NCBI GenBank assembly: GCA_963765875.1
Contig: CAVXYK010000003.1
Coordinates: 186,001 to 250,000, forward strand
From: JAWKOK01 sp963765875
GTDB taxonomy: Bacteria > Chloroflexota > Anaerolineae > Caldilineales > Caldilineaceae
DNA length: 64,000 nt
Direction: 5' to 3'
The notes under the pieces are model-generated. The model saw only the letters and a list, made by a program, of their open reading frames with translations, did not search any database and had not been told where the DNA came from. A program made the translations under genes and the position numbers. The number at the start of each line of letters is the position of its first letter. Positions within the stretch are counted from its first letter, which is position 1. Below are positions 49,547 to 64,000 of this stretch, piece after piece.

Positions 49547-50573
49547 GACCTCCTCCGCTATGATTTCGGGACCTTTTCATTGTCCCCGTTACCATAGCGT
49601 ATTTCGTTGAGGTGACGCGCTTTTCGGTGATCACTTTTCCGTCTACTGACGCGCTTTTAGATTATCATTAACAAACACCTGGACTAGAGGCGGACGTACT
49701 ATTTTATGATGAGCCAGAACCTCCAAGTCGAGCAGAGAGAAGAACGGAAGCTCGTCGATTTCAAAAACAAGAACGCTTTGACCTGGTGAAATCTCTGCAT
49801 GACGAAAGGCTTTCTAATCGAGAAATTAGCCGGCAGCTGGGAATGTCCCTGAATACGGTTCGCAAATATCTGGATACCGATACATGTCCTTTCTATCCCC
49901 TACATGTCACACGCGGTCCCAGCAAGCTAGACCCATTTCGAAGCCACCTCGTATCTCGCTGGCAGGCCGGGTGCTAAAGCGCAACAAAGCTCTGGCGCGA
50001 ATTGCGTGAACAAGGCTTTGATGGCTCACGTGGGCTAGTACAAGTTTGGGTTGCGAAGCAACGAGAGCTGATGCCGCCTACAGCTTCATTAATCACAGGA
50101 ACACCGGACCCTCGACCCTATCGGCCTCGAGTGATTCCTTGGCGACCTCCGCATGCTGCTTGGCTCCTCTTCAAAGCAGAAGCCGAACTCGATGTCGAAG
50201 AACAACTCTCGGTAGATCGTATGAAAGAATCTGACTCGTCTATTGCCCAAGCTTACGATTTGGTGCAACGTTTTTGCCAGATGGTCCGCAATAAGCAATC
50301 TGCTCTATTGCTCCCATGGTTGGAAGATGTTAAGACTTCCGGTGTTGATGCTCTCGCCTCCTTCGCAAATGGCCTTTGGCAGGATCTTGATGCAGTCACC
50401 AATGCCATTTCTTCTGAATGGAGCAATGGCCAGACCGAAGGGCAAGTCAATCGTCTCAAGTTTATCAAACGCCAAATGTATGGCCGTGCCAATTTTGATC
50501 TTCTGCGGCGACGAGTTCTTGGCTCTCCAGTGCTGCTCTAGCCAGCCTTTTCAAGTAAAGTGCGGCAGAACCC

Positions 50574-50808
50574 TTTTTAGTTTATCGAAAACAGAGAAGA
50601 ACAATGTTGGGTAACTCTTGGGCCAAGATAGTATCCGGCACTTGGCTTCAACCTTCAACTCTTTTCTTTGCCGCTAAGTGGTATGTGGCTAGTAGTTTTC
50701 ATAGCATCTTCAGTCTAGATATTCTTGCCCAATAAAAAAACAGCCAATCTTTCGATTGGCTGTCACAATTACACGTCAAGCATTTCAGGCAAAGAAAAAA
50801 GAGTATTG
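50574..50808. other. Spacer between the ISL3 element and 5S of operon 2
   Basis: No gene is seen. The only clear signal is the terminator at 50734-50763. The segment 50574-50730 shows no similarity I can recognise. Confidence 0.5.
50734..50763 (-). terminator. Terminator of rRNA operon 2
   Basis: Perfect 10-bp stem, ACAGCCAATC (50740-50749) and its complement (50754-50763), loop of 4, followed on the minus strand by a run of seven T. It is 46 bases after 5S and differs from the terminator of operon 1. Confidence 0.85.
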
Positions 50809-50922
50809 TTGGCAATGGTCTACTCTCGCATACAGTTGCCCATACACTACCATCGACGCTGGTGGACTTAACTACCGGGTTCGGGATGGAGCCGGGTGTA
50901 CCCCCACCGCTCTTATCACCAA
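50809..50922 (-). rRNA. rrf: 5S ribosomal RNA, operon 2
   Basis: Identical to the operon 1 copy over the gene, with the same helix I ends TTGGTGA and TTGCCAA and the same surrounding inverted repeat. Confidence 0.92.
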
Positions 50923-51104
50923 CAATACTCTTCTTTATCTCATTCTGTTTTTAATCAACATGACTTCATCACACAATTTCTCATTGTACATTCATTCATG
51001 TCGTTTCACGCATTTTCAGACGCATGCTAACATGCCATCGTCTGATACGCTAAAGACTGAAAAGGATTAGGAATTTCGCAACAAGCTTACAATGTTTCTT
51101 TTGA

Positions 51105-54057
<2,953 letters not shown>

Positions 54058-54229
54058 AAGAATCATTACTTACTTGTTTTGAAGATGTCCTAATCCTATT
54101 CAGTTTTTAACGTACCAAACGAGCTAATCGTCAATCGTAAATTATTAATCGTCAATTGCTAATGCTTTGCCGCCTAAGCAACACTCATTGACTATTGACA
54201 ATTTACCATTCACAATTTTTCAATTAGCA

Positions 54230-54305
<76 letters not shown>

Positions 54306-54525
54306 ATCCTTGCGGACAGCGGGCCCGGCCCATTGGGTTCGCACCCTGCTGCAAGCGGCACATTAACCGCTAAAGAGTGATAAGACAGCGCAGAAACTCC
54401 TGTCGCTTTTACTGCTTTTCGGCTTCCATGCATTTCAGCACTTCCGCTCAGTGACATTCCTGCCACTTATGTTTTTATCCCAGTTGCACCCATTCACTAC
54501 TTCTGTAGCTAGCTGATGCACTCTA

Positions 54526-56046
<1,521 letters not shown>

Positions 56047-56264
56047 AATTCCAAAGAATTCTCTCAAAGAACTCTCTCTCAGAATTGACAGAAGCTATTC
56101 TGTCTGTCTTATCACTCTTTAGTTGTTAATGTGCTCTCGCTTGCCCGCTCGCAAACTATTTGCCCACGCTCACACTTCGCCCACGCCGCACTTCGTAAAT
56201 ACACTACAACATGCAACCAGACTATGCACAAACATCACAATTTCGCTCGCAAAGACGGGTTCCT

Positions 56265-56293
56265 ACTATACTACACACCCGCTCACTTGTCAA
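56265..56293 (-). promoter_or_regulatory. rRNA operon 2 promoter P3
   Basis: TTGACA (56288-56293), 17 bases, TATAGT (56265-56270), minus strand. Confidence 0.85.
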
Positions 56294-56423
56294 ACCCGGA
56301 AGACACAATTCTTAATCATGTTTCCCTGGCCAGTACGTCGGTCTTTCGACCCATTTGACGACCATTTGTTGACTCGATTTAAGGTGCTGCGCCCGTGACT
56401 ACCAGCCCCGGACACAAGAGTGA

Positions 56424-56452
56424 AGTCTATCGTACCTCAGCCTGACTGTCAA
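56424..56452 (-). promoter_or_regulatory. rRNA operon 2 promoter P2
   Basis: TTGACA (56447-56452), 17 bases, TAGACT (56424-56429), minus strand. Confidence 0.8.
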
Positions 56453-56661
56453 ATCCATAAATCCGCAATTTTCATTCAACTTTTTGACGATTGTTGATGC
56501 ATACTAACAGTAGATTCAACACCCTGCCGGCGACTCTTCCCGCTAACATTCTGCAGACCTTCGATACGTTCAGGCCCTTCTCGCGCCCGCTCTTTCACTC
56601 TTTTTATTCACGATCTTAAGGTGCTTGCCTGATTCAACCAGCCCCCCAGGCACAAGAAATT

Positions 56662-56690
56662 ACTATATACTACCCCCTCACTTCTGTCAA
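56662..56690 (-). promoter_or_regulatory. rRNA operon 2 promoter P1
   Basis: TTGACA (56685-56690), 17 bases, TATAGT (56662-56667), minus strand. Confidence 0.85.
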
Positions 56691-56771
56691 TTCACAATAC
56701 CAAGAATTTTACTTCACTTTCCATCTACCGTGACCAACCCGATCGCCATTATCTCTCTCGATTCCCCCGCA

Positions 56772-56806
56772 TAAAAGAAGCCTGGAATCCATGTGGGTTC
56801 CAGGCT
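56772..56806 (-). terminator. Terminator of the acyl-CoA carboxylase operon
   Basis: Minus-strand stem AGCCTGGAA/TTCCAGGCT (56798-56806 with 56779-56787), loop of 10, followed by TCTTTTAT. It lies 36 bases after the biotin carrier stop and only a few bases from the rRNA repeat end. Confidence 0.8.
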
Positions 56807-56842
56807 CTGCCTGCAAGCAGGTATCGATTTTTCACGTTGCGG

Positions 56843-57337
56843 CTATTCGAGCACAACAAGGATGGCGTTCTGCTCCACACGCTGACCTGGCATGACATCG
56901 ATCTTCTTGACAATACCGGCTTTGGGCGCACGCAACTCATTCTCCATCTTCATGGCCTCAAGAATCAAGATTGATTGGCCCTCTTCAACTTCACTGCCCT
57001 CCTCAGTCAATATCTTAACGACCAAGCCCGGAATCGGCGCCTTGAGCGCAAACTCACCATCGGGTAACGCCGTAGTCCTGCGGCCGGCGTTTAGCTTGCG
57101 CGTACGCTCATCTTCCACTTGCACGTTAAACTGTTCACCGCGTAGGGTTACGGCATAATTGAAGCGTTCAGCCTCAATTAGCAACTCATGACTGTAGCCG
57201 CCAAAGATTAAGCTGTAGAGATCGGGCTGCGCAATCTGCTCAAAATCAATGAAAATCGGTTCGCCATCCAGCAAGATCTGATTGTCATCAATCTCAATTT
57301 CGTATTCGTTCTCTTCAATCTGTGCGAAATATTTCAC
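56843..57337 (-). CDS. Biotin carboxyl carrier protein of acyl-CoA carboxylase
   Basis: Carries the biotin that shuttles carboxyl groups between the two catalytic subunits. I start at the GTG at 57335-57337 (VKYFAQIEENEYEIEID), with GGGAGG six bases upstream, giving 164 residues. The C-terminal biotinyl domain has EAMKMEN with biotinylated Lys130 and the preceding APIPGLVVKI. The N-terminal half resembles the linker domain of separate propionyl-CoA carboxylase carriers. The start overlaps the biotin carboxylase stop as GTGA, so coupling is expected. Confidence 0.9.
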   Translation of the reverse strand: MKYFAQIEENEYEIEIDDNQILLDGEPIFIDFEQIAQPDLYSLIFGGYSHELLIEAERFNYAVTLRGEQFNVQVEDERTRKLNAGRRTTALPDGEFALKAPIPGLVVKILTEEGSEVEEGQSILILEAMKMENELRAPKAGIVKKIDVMPGQRVEQNAILVVLE

Positions 57338-58845
57338 CAGCGACCTCCCGTTGCACGCATACGGCCGGCGAGTTTCCACATATTCCCCGGGCTGCCCTGA
57401 TCGCCCCCCCCGATCCGGACAGCACGACGTCCCTCCTCATGTGCCACCAACGCTGCTGCAACCGCCGCGATCTTCTCACGATCTTCGACCGGATCCGGGC
57501 GTTGATTCATCTTTCGACGCGCCAGGAACCCCGTATCAAACGTTCCCCAGATGAACTCAGTGCTATCCATGATCTCCTGATGGAACGGAACCGATGTCTT
57601 AACGCCGCCAATCCGATACTCGCTGAGCGCTCGACGCATGCGCAGTATTGCCTCTGCCCGATTCTCGCCATGAACGACCAGTTTTGCCACCATCGGATCG
57701 TAGTAGAGGCTGATCTCGGCCCCTCGATAGAGAGCACTCTCAACACGGACGCCTGGCCCCGTCGGCTCCTTCAATGATGCGACGACTCCACCGCCCGGCA
57801 TGAAATCGTTGAACGGATCCTCCGCTGTAATTCGACACTCGATTGCCCAACCCTTGGGTACGATATCTTCCTGCGCATATCGCATGCGCCGGCCATTGGC
57901 GATGGCTATCTGCTCCTTGACGATATCCACCCCGGTGATCAATTCAGTGACCGGATGCTCAACCTGCAAACGCGTATTCATTTCCAGGAAATAATAGCTG
58001 TTATCCTTGCTGTCAAAGAGAAACTCGACAGTGCCGGCATTTTCATAGCCGACCGCCTCGGCTGCGGCAATAGCCACCTGGCCCATCTCCTGGCGCAGGC
58101 GGTCGTCAATGGCCACACTGGGCGCTTCCTCAATGAGTTTCTGATGTCGCCGCTGAATGCTGCACTCACGTTCACCCAAATGGATCGTATTTCCCCGGCT
58201 GTCTGCCAGAATCTGAAATTCGATGTGCCGGGAATTTTCGATCAGTTTCTCCAGATAGACCTCGTCATTGCCGAATGCACCGGCGGCTTCACGTCGAGCA
58301 GCGCCCAACGCATCCAAAAATTCGGATTCGCTATGGACTGCACGCATTCCCTTACCGCCGCCTCCGGCACTGGCTTTGACCATGAGCGGATAGCCAATGC
58401 CCTTTGCCGCCGCCACAAGTTCCCCATCATCCAGTCCACGCGGCGAACCCGGCACCAAGGGCACATTGCGTCGAGATACAGTTTCACGCGCGGTAATTTT
58501 ATCGCCCATTTTCTCAATGGCATCAGGGCTTGGACCGATAAACGTGATTCCGACATCGGCGCAGGCAGCAGCGAACGACGCGTTCTCAGCCAGAAAACCA
58601 TAGCCGGGATGGACGGCGTCTACACCTGCCTTGCGGGCCACATCAATGATCTTATCGATCCGAAGATAACTCTCGGCGCTCGGCGCCGGTCCGATATGAT
58701 AGGCCTCGTCCGCATAGCGTACGTGTAACGCCGCACGATCCGCTTCCGAAAAAACGGCGACCGTCGAGATGCCACGCTCCTGACAAGCGCGCAATACCCG
58801 AATAGCAATTTCACCACGATTGGCGACCAGGATCTTCTTGAACAT
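57334..58845 (-). CDS. Biotin carboxylase subunit of acyl-CoA carboxylase
   Basis: ATP-grasp enzyme that carboxylates biotin with bicarbonate. The 503 residues begin MFKKILVANRGEIAIRVLRA from the ATG at 58843-58845, after AAGGGG. Motifs are VHPGYGFLAENASFA, the glycine-rich KASAGGGGKGMR, the HLGERECSIQRRHQKLIEEA segment and EMNTRLQVEHPVTE with the catalytic Glu and Arg. The C-terminal extension after residue 450 is longer than in AccC. It is the third gene of the carboxylase operon. Confidence 0.95.
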   Translation of the reverse strand: MFKKILVANRGEIAIRVLRACQERGISTVAVFSEADRAALHVRYADEAYHIGPAPSAESYLRIDKIIDVARKAGVDAVHPGYGFLAENASFAAACADVGITFIGPSPDAIEKMGDKITARETVSRRNVPLVPGSPRGLDDGELVAAAKGIGYPLMVKASAGGGGKGMRAVHSESEFLDALGAARREAAGAFGNDEVYLEKLIENSRHIEFQILADSRGNTIHLGERECSIQRRHQKLIEEAPSVAIDDRLRQEMGQVAIAAAEAVGYENAGTVEFLFDSKDNSYYFLEMNTRLQVEHPVTELITGVDIVKEQIAIANGRRMRYAQEDIVPKGWAIECRITAEDPFNDFMPGGGVVASLKEPTGPGVRVESALYRGAEISLYYDPMVAKLVVHGENRAEAILRMRRALSEYRIGGVKTSVPFHQEIMDSTEFIWGTFDTGFLARRKMNQRPDPVEDREKIAAVAAALVAHEEGRRAVRIGGGDQGSPGNMWKLAGRMRATGGRW

Positions 58846-58923
58846 CAATGCCCCTTGCTGAAAAAAATCTTCTACATGCCGTCAGCCACACAAACAATGC
58901 CTAAACATCTCTCCGCATTGCCC

Positions 58924-59499
58924 TTACACCCCTGTCCGATGGATATGCGCTGTCACGACGATTCGATCATGTTGATAAGGTGTCGGCACCAACTCTTCGC
59001 TTTCAGACCACTGACCGAAATTTGGGTCTCCGGGCGCCAGATTCAGACGACGGAAGCCCCAAATGGTCATGTCTGTCGACCTTCCGATGGGGGAGACGAA
59101 ATCATCTTCGATAATACCCTGGAGCCGGGCGACACCGGTCAAGGTCCGCGTCTCCCACGTGCCATAGGGCAGGCGTCCATCATTCATCGGCGCGCAGGTG
59201 GCGCGTAGATGAACGGGACCACAATTCAGCCAGATCGTTGCCGTCTCGATACCTTCATCCTGGATAATGTCGACCTCGACAATCTGACCGGTGAAGGCAT
59301 AGGCAGCACGCCCAATCTGATGAAATGCTGACGGCAGCCGGTCCTTCTGCACCACAAACCAAGATGGAGATGAATAATCAGGCATCAGCAGACCAGCGTC
59401 CAGAATCACTGGCAACCAGTGGCCTTGTTTGATCCCTGGGTAATCCATCCGCTCGTACTGTTCGCCGGTCAGTTCGAATTCAACTTCGGTCAGCGCCAT
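58924..59499 (-). CDS. Unrecognised conserved-looking protein inside the carboxylase operon
   Basis: A 191-residue protein of unknown family. It begins MALTEVEFELTGEQYERMDY and looks mostly beta: short hydrophobic strands alternate with turns, and there is no signal peptide, membrane segment or known catalytic motif. The segment IWLNCGPVHLRATCAPM has two cysteines. It sits between the carboxyltransferase and biotin carboxylase genes, with 56- and 78-base gaps, same strand. Its position suggests an accessory role with acyl-CoA carboxylation, but that is only context. Confidence 0.75.
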   Translation of the reverse strand: MALTEVEFELTGEQYERMDYPGIKQGHWLPVILDAGLLMPDYSSPSWFVVQKDRLPSAFHQIGRAAYAFTGQIVEVDIIQDEGIETATIWLNCGPVHLRATCAPMNDGRLPYGTWETRTLTGVARLQGIIEDDFVSPIGRSTDMTIWGFRRLNLAPGDPNFGQWSESEELVPTPYQHDRIVVTAHIHRTGV

Positions 59500-59555
59500 A
59501 GGAGTTTATCACTTTCACTTCGCCACGCTACCATCTTACCCGAGATCTCTGGGCG

Positions 59556-61115
59556 CTACAGCGGAATATTGCCATGTTTCTTGGCAGGGATGCTGACGCG
59601 CTTGTTCTGCAACATTTCAAGCGAATTGATCAAGCGCGGGCGGGTTTCGTGCGGTTCAATGACATTGTCAATGAAGCCGGCCGATGCAGCCACATAGGGG
59701 TTAGCGAAACGCTTGCGGTAGTCCTCAACCAACTCGGCCTTGCGAGCCACCGGATCCTCGGCCTCTGCAATCTCGCGCCGGAAAATGATATTGACTGCGC
59801 CCTCAGGCCCCATGACGGCGATTTCAGCGCTGGGCCAGGCCAAAACCAGATCTGCACCCAAATGGCGCGGGTTCATGACACAATAGGCCCCGCCATAAGC
59901 TTTGCGCACGATCACGGTCAACTTTGGCACTGTTGCCTCCGAAAAAGCGTAGAGCAGTTTGGCTCCGTGGCGAATGATGCCGCCGTGTTCCTGATTGACG
60001 CCGGGCATAAAGCCGGGCACATCCTCCAGCACAATTAGCGGCACATTAAAGGCATCGCAGAAGCGAATAAAGCGAGCACTCTTCTGGCTTGCCTCAACGT
60101 CCAACACGCCGGCCAAGACCGTCGGCTGCTGGGCCACAATTCCGACAGGCCGTCCACCCAAACGGGCAAAGCCAACCAGAATATTCATCGCCCACTCTTC
60201 GTGCACTTCTAAGAATTGGCCATCATCCACAATGTGACGAATGACTTCCTTCATGTCGTAGGCTTTGTTGGGATTGTCTGGCACCAGCGAATCCAGCTCT
60301 GGGGCCATTCGCAACGAATCGTCCTGCCCCTGGTTGACGGGGGGATCATCCATATTATTCGCCGGGAGGTGGGCCAGAAGCCGCTGGACCAAGAATAGAG
60401 CATCTTCTTCATTCCCGGCTGAGAAATGAGCGACACCTGATTTGCTACCATGGACAGAAGCACCCCCAAGCCCCTCAAAGGTCACATCCTCATGAGTCAC
60501 CGTCTTGATCACGTCAGGCCCCGTCACAAACATGTGACTGGTATCCTTGACCATGATCACGAAGTCGGTGATCGCTGGGCTATAGACTGCACCGCCTGCA
60601 CACGGTCCCATGATCACGCTAATCTGAGGAATGACCCCGGACGCCATGACATTGCGGTGAAAAATCTCGGCATATCCTGCCAGACTATGGACACCCTCTT
60701 GAATTCGGGCTCCTCCTGAGTCATTTAGGCCGATGAGCGGTGCGCCGTTGCGGATGGCAGCATCCATCACTTTACAGATTTTCATCGCATGCGCATGGCT
60801 TACACTGCCGCCGAAGACAGTGAAGTCCTGGGCGAAGACGTAGACCAACCGGCCGTCGATTGTGCCGTAGCCGGTCACGACGCCGTCGCCGGGGATCTTC
60901 TGCTCATCCGATCCGAAATCAACACAATCGTGGGTAACAAATACATCCATCTCGCGAAAGCTTCCCTTATCGAGAAGCAATGCCAGCCGTTCTCGGGCAA
61001 TCATCTTGCCCTTAGCGTGCTGGCGATCGATGCGCTCTTTGCCGCCGCCCTGCTTGGCGGAGGCCTTCAGTTCATTCAATTCCGCTAATCTTGGATCGAC
61101 TGTTTTGTCACTCAA
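59556..61115 (-). CDS. Acyl-CoA carboxylase, carboxyltransferase subunit (PccB/AccD type)
   Basis: Moves the carboxyl group from biotin to acetyl- or propionyl-CoA. The 519 residues carry both crotonase-fold halves: LIGLNDSGGARIQEGVHSL with the first oxyanion-hole region, and KAYGGAYCVMNPRHLGADL with the second, then EIAVMGPEGAVNI. The residue known to steer acyl-chain choice (Asp in strict propionyl enzymes, Ile in some acetyl-using ones) is Cys412 here, so substrate choice is open. First gene of the operon with the biotin carboxylase and carrier. Confidence 0.94.
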   Translation of the reverse strand: MSDKTVDPRLAELNELKASAKQGGGKERIDRQHAKGKMIARERLALLLDKGSFREMDVFVTHDCVDFGSDEQKIPGDGVVTGYGTIDGRLVYVFAQDFTVFGGSVSHAHAMKICKVMDAAIRNGAPLIGLNDSGGARIQEGVHSLAGYAEIFHRNVMASGVIPQISVIMGPCAGGAVYSPAITDFVIMVKDTSHMFVTGPDVIKTVTHEDVTFEGLGGASVHGSKSGVAHFSAGNEEDALFLVQRLLAHLPANNMDDPPVNQGQDDSLRMAPELDSLVPDNPNKAYDMKEVIRHIVDDGQFLEVHEEWAMNILVGFARLGGRPVGIVAQQPTVLAGVLDVEASQKSARFIRFCDAFNVPLIVLEDVPGFMPGVNQEHGGIIRHGAKLLYAFSEATVPKLTVIVRKAYGGAYCVMNPRHLGADLVLAWPSAEIAVMGPEGAVNIIFRREIAEAEDPVARKAELVEDYRKRFANPYVAASAGFIDNVIEPHETRPRLINSLEMLQNKRVSIPAKKHGNIPL

Positions 61116-61348
61116 GGGAATTCTTCCTTATTGCCTAAGGCCGATCAATGATCGACATATTGTATCAGCATTCTGCATCCGGAAACCCCATCCAGATAGC
61201 TGCTATCATCGTGCAGAAAGACTAGAATGCACAAATAGTTCGTTAAGGCGATTCTTGATATTTGTTGGGCGGGTTCCCTTACCCCCAGAGCAGGGCAGAT
61301 GAGAAAAACTATCCTGCAACAGTTTTCAAAATCTTGTTTAACAAACGA
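61116..61348. other. Carboxylase operon upstream region
   Basis: 233 bases with no gene. A minus-strand TACAAT element occurs about 40 bases from the gene start, but no convincing -35 element was found. Confidence 0.35.
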
Positions 61349-61777
61349 CTAGCGGCCCCAGGTCAAAATCAATGATGCAGAAACAGCCCCCGTCAGCGTA
61401 CAAAGACCAAAAAAGACCGTCACCAACAAGATGAGACCACAGCTTAACGCAATATTGCCGGTTGCAGATCGAGAACCTGTAAGCGCAGAAAGTGATGCAC
61501 CGCTAATCCCCAGGGCAGCACAGAGGCTCAGTGTTGCAACTGCAGCGCTGAGCTGCACATTCAAATCCAGAGCAATGTAGGCAACATAAAGACCGAGTAC
61601 ACCACCGGCAATCCCACTGGCAGCACTGATCAGGATTACGGGCAGCGATGGCCCCTGTTGGCGATACGCATCCTCTCCCGATACGCCATACCGAGAGACC
61701 GCGTCAGCGTCGTATTGATCGAACAATGAATTGATTTCCGCGTGTTCGAGGAAATGCTGTGTCTTTTTGTGATCCAA
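61349..61777 (-). CDS. Small integral membrane protein, unknown function
   Basis: 142 residues. After a charged N-terminus with HKKTQHFLEHAEINSLFDQYDAD there are three to four hydrophobic segments (LPVILISAASGIAGGVLGLYV, then VQLSAAVATLSLCAALGISGA, then NIALSCGLILLVTVFFGLCT). Small-residue-rich helices suggest a tightly packed bundle. No family is recognised. It lies alone between the carboxylase operon and groEL, on the same strand as both. Confidence 0.65.
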   Translation of the reverse strand: MDHKKTQHFLEHAEINSLFDQYDADAVSRYGVSGEDAYRQQGPSLPVILISAASGIAGGVLGLYVAYIALDLNVQLSAAVATLSLCAALGISGASLSALTGSRSATGNIALSCGLILLVTVFFGLCTLTGAVSASLILTWGR

Positions 61778-61943
61778 AGGCCTTGTTCCTGTCTAATCGG
61801 CAGCCGTGTGCACGTGTTGCAAGGAACCTGGCTGGCACCATTCTACACGAATGGGATGTCAGACACAAGAGATTATCATGAGAGCGGGGGTTTTTGAAAA
61901 GTTGCCAATTGCTGCGTGTTCCATACAGAACCGAAACAACAAT

Positions 61944-61982
61944 AAAAAGAGTGGAGAGGCGTAACGCCTCTCCACTCTTTTT
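61944..61982 (-). terminator. Terminator after groEL
   Basis: Perfect 18-bp stem (61944-61961 with 61965-61982), loop of 3, A5 and T5 at the ends; 35 bases beyond the groEL stop. It works for minus-strand groEL and can work in reverse. Confidence 0.9.
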
Positions 61983-62016
61983 GTACGTATTTAACGGGCT
62001 TCGTTCAAGCCGGCAA

Positions 62017-63668
<1,652 letters not shown>

Positions 63669-63752
63669 TTCTTTTCATCTCCTACAGAACCGATTTTATT
63701 AGCAATGACGCTCGAACGTCATTTGCAACGGGTCAGATACTCAGAACAATCC

Positions 63753-64000
63753 TTAGCCCTCGACAATTGCGAGAACGTCAGATTCCTTGAGGATCAGAAT
63801 TTCTTCGCCATCTATCTTGATCGTTGTACCGGCATACCGTGCATAGAGGACAAGATCACCCTCTGCAACATCCAATGCGACACGATCACCTTTTTCATTG
63901 CGCACGCCAGGACCCACGGCAACGACGGAACCTTGTTGCGGCTTCTCTTTGGCGGTCTCCGGCAAGAAAATGCCCGAAGCGGTCTGCTCTTCTTGCTCGC
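63753..64000 (-). CDS. groES: Co-chaperonin GroES, N-terminal end cut off
   Basis: 10-kDa lid of GroEL. The visible 82 residues run to the window edge: EQEEQTASGIFLPETAKEKP with the mobile-loop region, then GSVVAVGPGVRNEKGDRV, ILILKESDVLAIVEG. Only the first 12-15 residues are missing on the right. groEL follows after 84 bases. Any CIRCE-type operator would be beyond the edge. Confidence 0.95.
   Translation of the reverse strand, partial: EQEEQTASGIFLPETAKEKPQQGSVVAVGPGVRNEKGDRVALDVAEGDLVLYARYAGTTIKIDGEEILILKESDVLAIVEG

Larger units (their letters stand above)
46790..49673 (-). mobile_element. IS21-family insertion sequence
   Basis: A 2,884-bp element inside the ISL3 transposase. Its ends read TGTTTTTGTCAACTG (left) and TGTTAATGATAATCT (right, inward), both leading to AAAAGCGCGTCA. 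Further copies of GATCACCGAAAA lie internally at both ends, as expected for IS21 transposase-binding repeats. The target duplication is AACACC (46784-46789 and 49674-49679). Removing the element and one copy restores the ISL3 frame (VTPGLEAD). It encodes istA, istB and a third small gene. Confidence 0.9.
45954..50541 (+). pseudogene. ISL3-family transposase, split and nonsense-mutated
   Basis: The first part (45954 to about 46789) starts at a TTG eight bases after AGGAGG and has the N-terminal zinc finger CPYCG...CFFCENEGC and the catalytic segment VLGVDDWAKRKGQSYG, then IISRDRGAEY and VADRWHLFKNL. The second part, 49680-50541 (about 287 codons), continues VTPGLEADVLFYDEPEPPS and ends with SNGQTEGQVNRLKFIKRQMY GRANFDLL, the ISL3 C-terminal signature with the last acidic residue. 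A TAA at 49975-49977 breaks the second part (QAGC*SATKLW). The gene is dead through both the insertion and the stop. Confidence 0.88.
45865..50572 (+). mobile_element. ISL3-family element interrupted by an IS21-family element
   Basis: Bounded by perfect 24-bp inverted repeats at 45865-45888 and 50549-50572 (both read inward GGTTCTGCCGCAC...), with similar AT-rich flanks outside (GATAATCTAAAA and GATAAACTAAAA). It carries one transposase gene split by the IS21 element at 46790-49673. No 8-bp target duplication was identified. Without the IS21 insert the element is about 1.8 kb. Confidence 0.85.
56047..56764 (-). other. rRNA operon 2 promoter and leader region
   Basis: Gene-free duplicate of 44448-45165 with all three promoters conserved base for base at the core elements. 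Confidence 0.8.

Noticed and set aside
48374..49597. 407-codon frame on the plus strand
   Set aside because: Antisense shadow of istA, which has all DDE motifs.
63669..63752. CIRCE operator search in the groES-groEL gap
   Set aside because: No TTAGCACTC/GAGTGCTAA pair is present; the groES promoter is beyond the window edge.

Overview
The window reads as chromosomal DNA of a bacterium from the phylum Chloroflexota. This is inferred from gene content, protein style and the look of the 16S gene; a Caldilineae- or Anaerolineae-like lineage is a guess that a 16S search would settle. Gene order is mostly housekeeping. A striking technical or evolutionary feature is that many conserved genes (priA, groEL, glmU, a CBS/DUF21 protein, cdd, a response regulator, a histidine kinase) are broken by single-base shifts while their motifs stay intact. 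That fits uncorrected long-read indels better than true gene decay.

Layout. 1-8444 (minus strand): the str and S10 operons joined, rpsL-rpsG-fusA-tuf-rpsJ-rplC-rplD-rplW-rplB-rpsS-rplV. 8861-14749 (minus): a small lipoprotein, an HTH regulator, a many-times-shifted priA and a membrane protein. 15088-21466 (plus): the origin-type cluster rpmH-rnpA-yidD-yidC-jag, a PfkB-type kinase and parA-parB, without dnaA in view. 21528-25721 (plus): a probable light-response island made of a Gfo/Idh-like protein without its catalytic lysine, a CarH/LitR-type B12 photoreceptor repressor, a polyprenyl-synthase-like protein without Asp-rich motifs, and a CRP/FNR-type regulator whose upstream region carries the palindrome TGTACAAGTTTTGTACA. 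26453-33652: rho with a long leader, a LysM/M23 endopeptidase, fumC, and a response regulator/histidine kinase pair. 33747-38737 (minus): glmU, a CNNM/CorC-type protein, cdd and a GAF-PAS histidine kinase.

39186-56764: two nearly identical 6-kb rRNA operons (16S-tRNA-Ile-23S-5S, both on the minus strand) in direct orientation. They are separated by 5.6 kb of nested mobile DNA: an istB relic interrupted by an ISL3-family element, itself interrupted by an intact-looking IS21-family element with a 6-bp target duplication. Each rRNA operon has three strong tandem promoters with repeated leader modules.

56843-61115 (minus): an acyl-CoA carboxylase operon (carboxyltransferase, an unrecognised protein, biotin carboxylase, biotin carrier). 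61349-64000 (minus): a small membrane protein, then groES-groEL, with groES cut by the window edge.

How the parts work together: most of the window is translation, secretion, replication restart and chromosome partition. The accessory interest lies in the CarH-CRP island, which resembles the Thermus light-response arrangement, and in the rRNA/IS region, where two long direct repeats could recombine.
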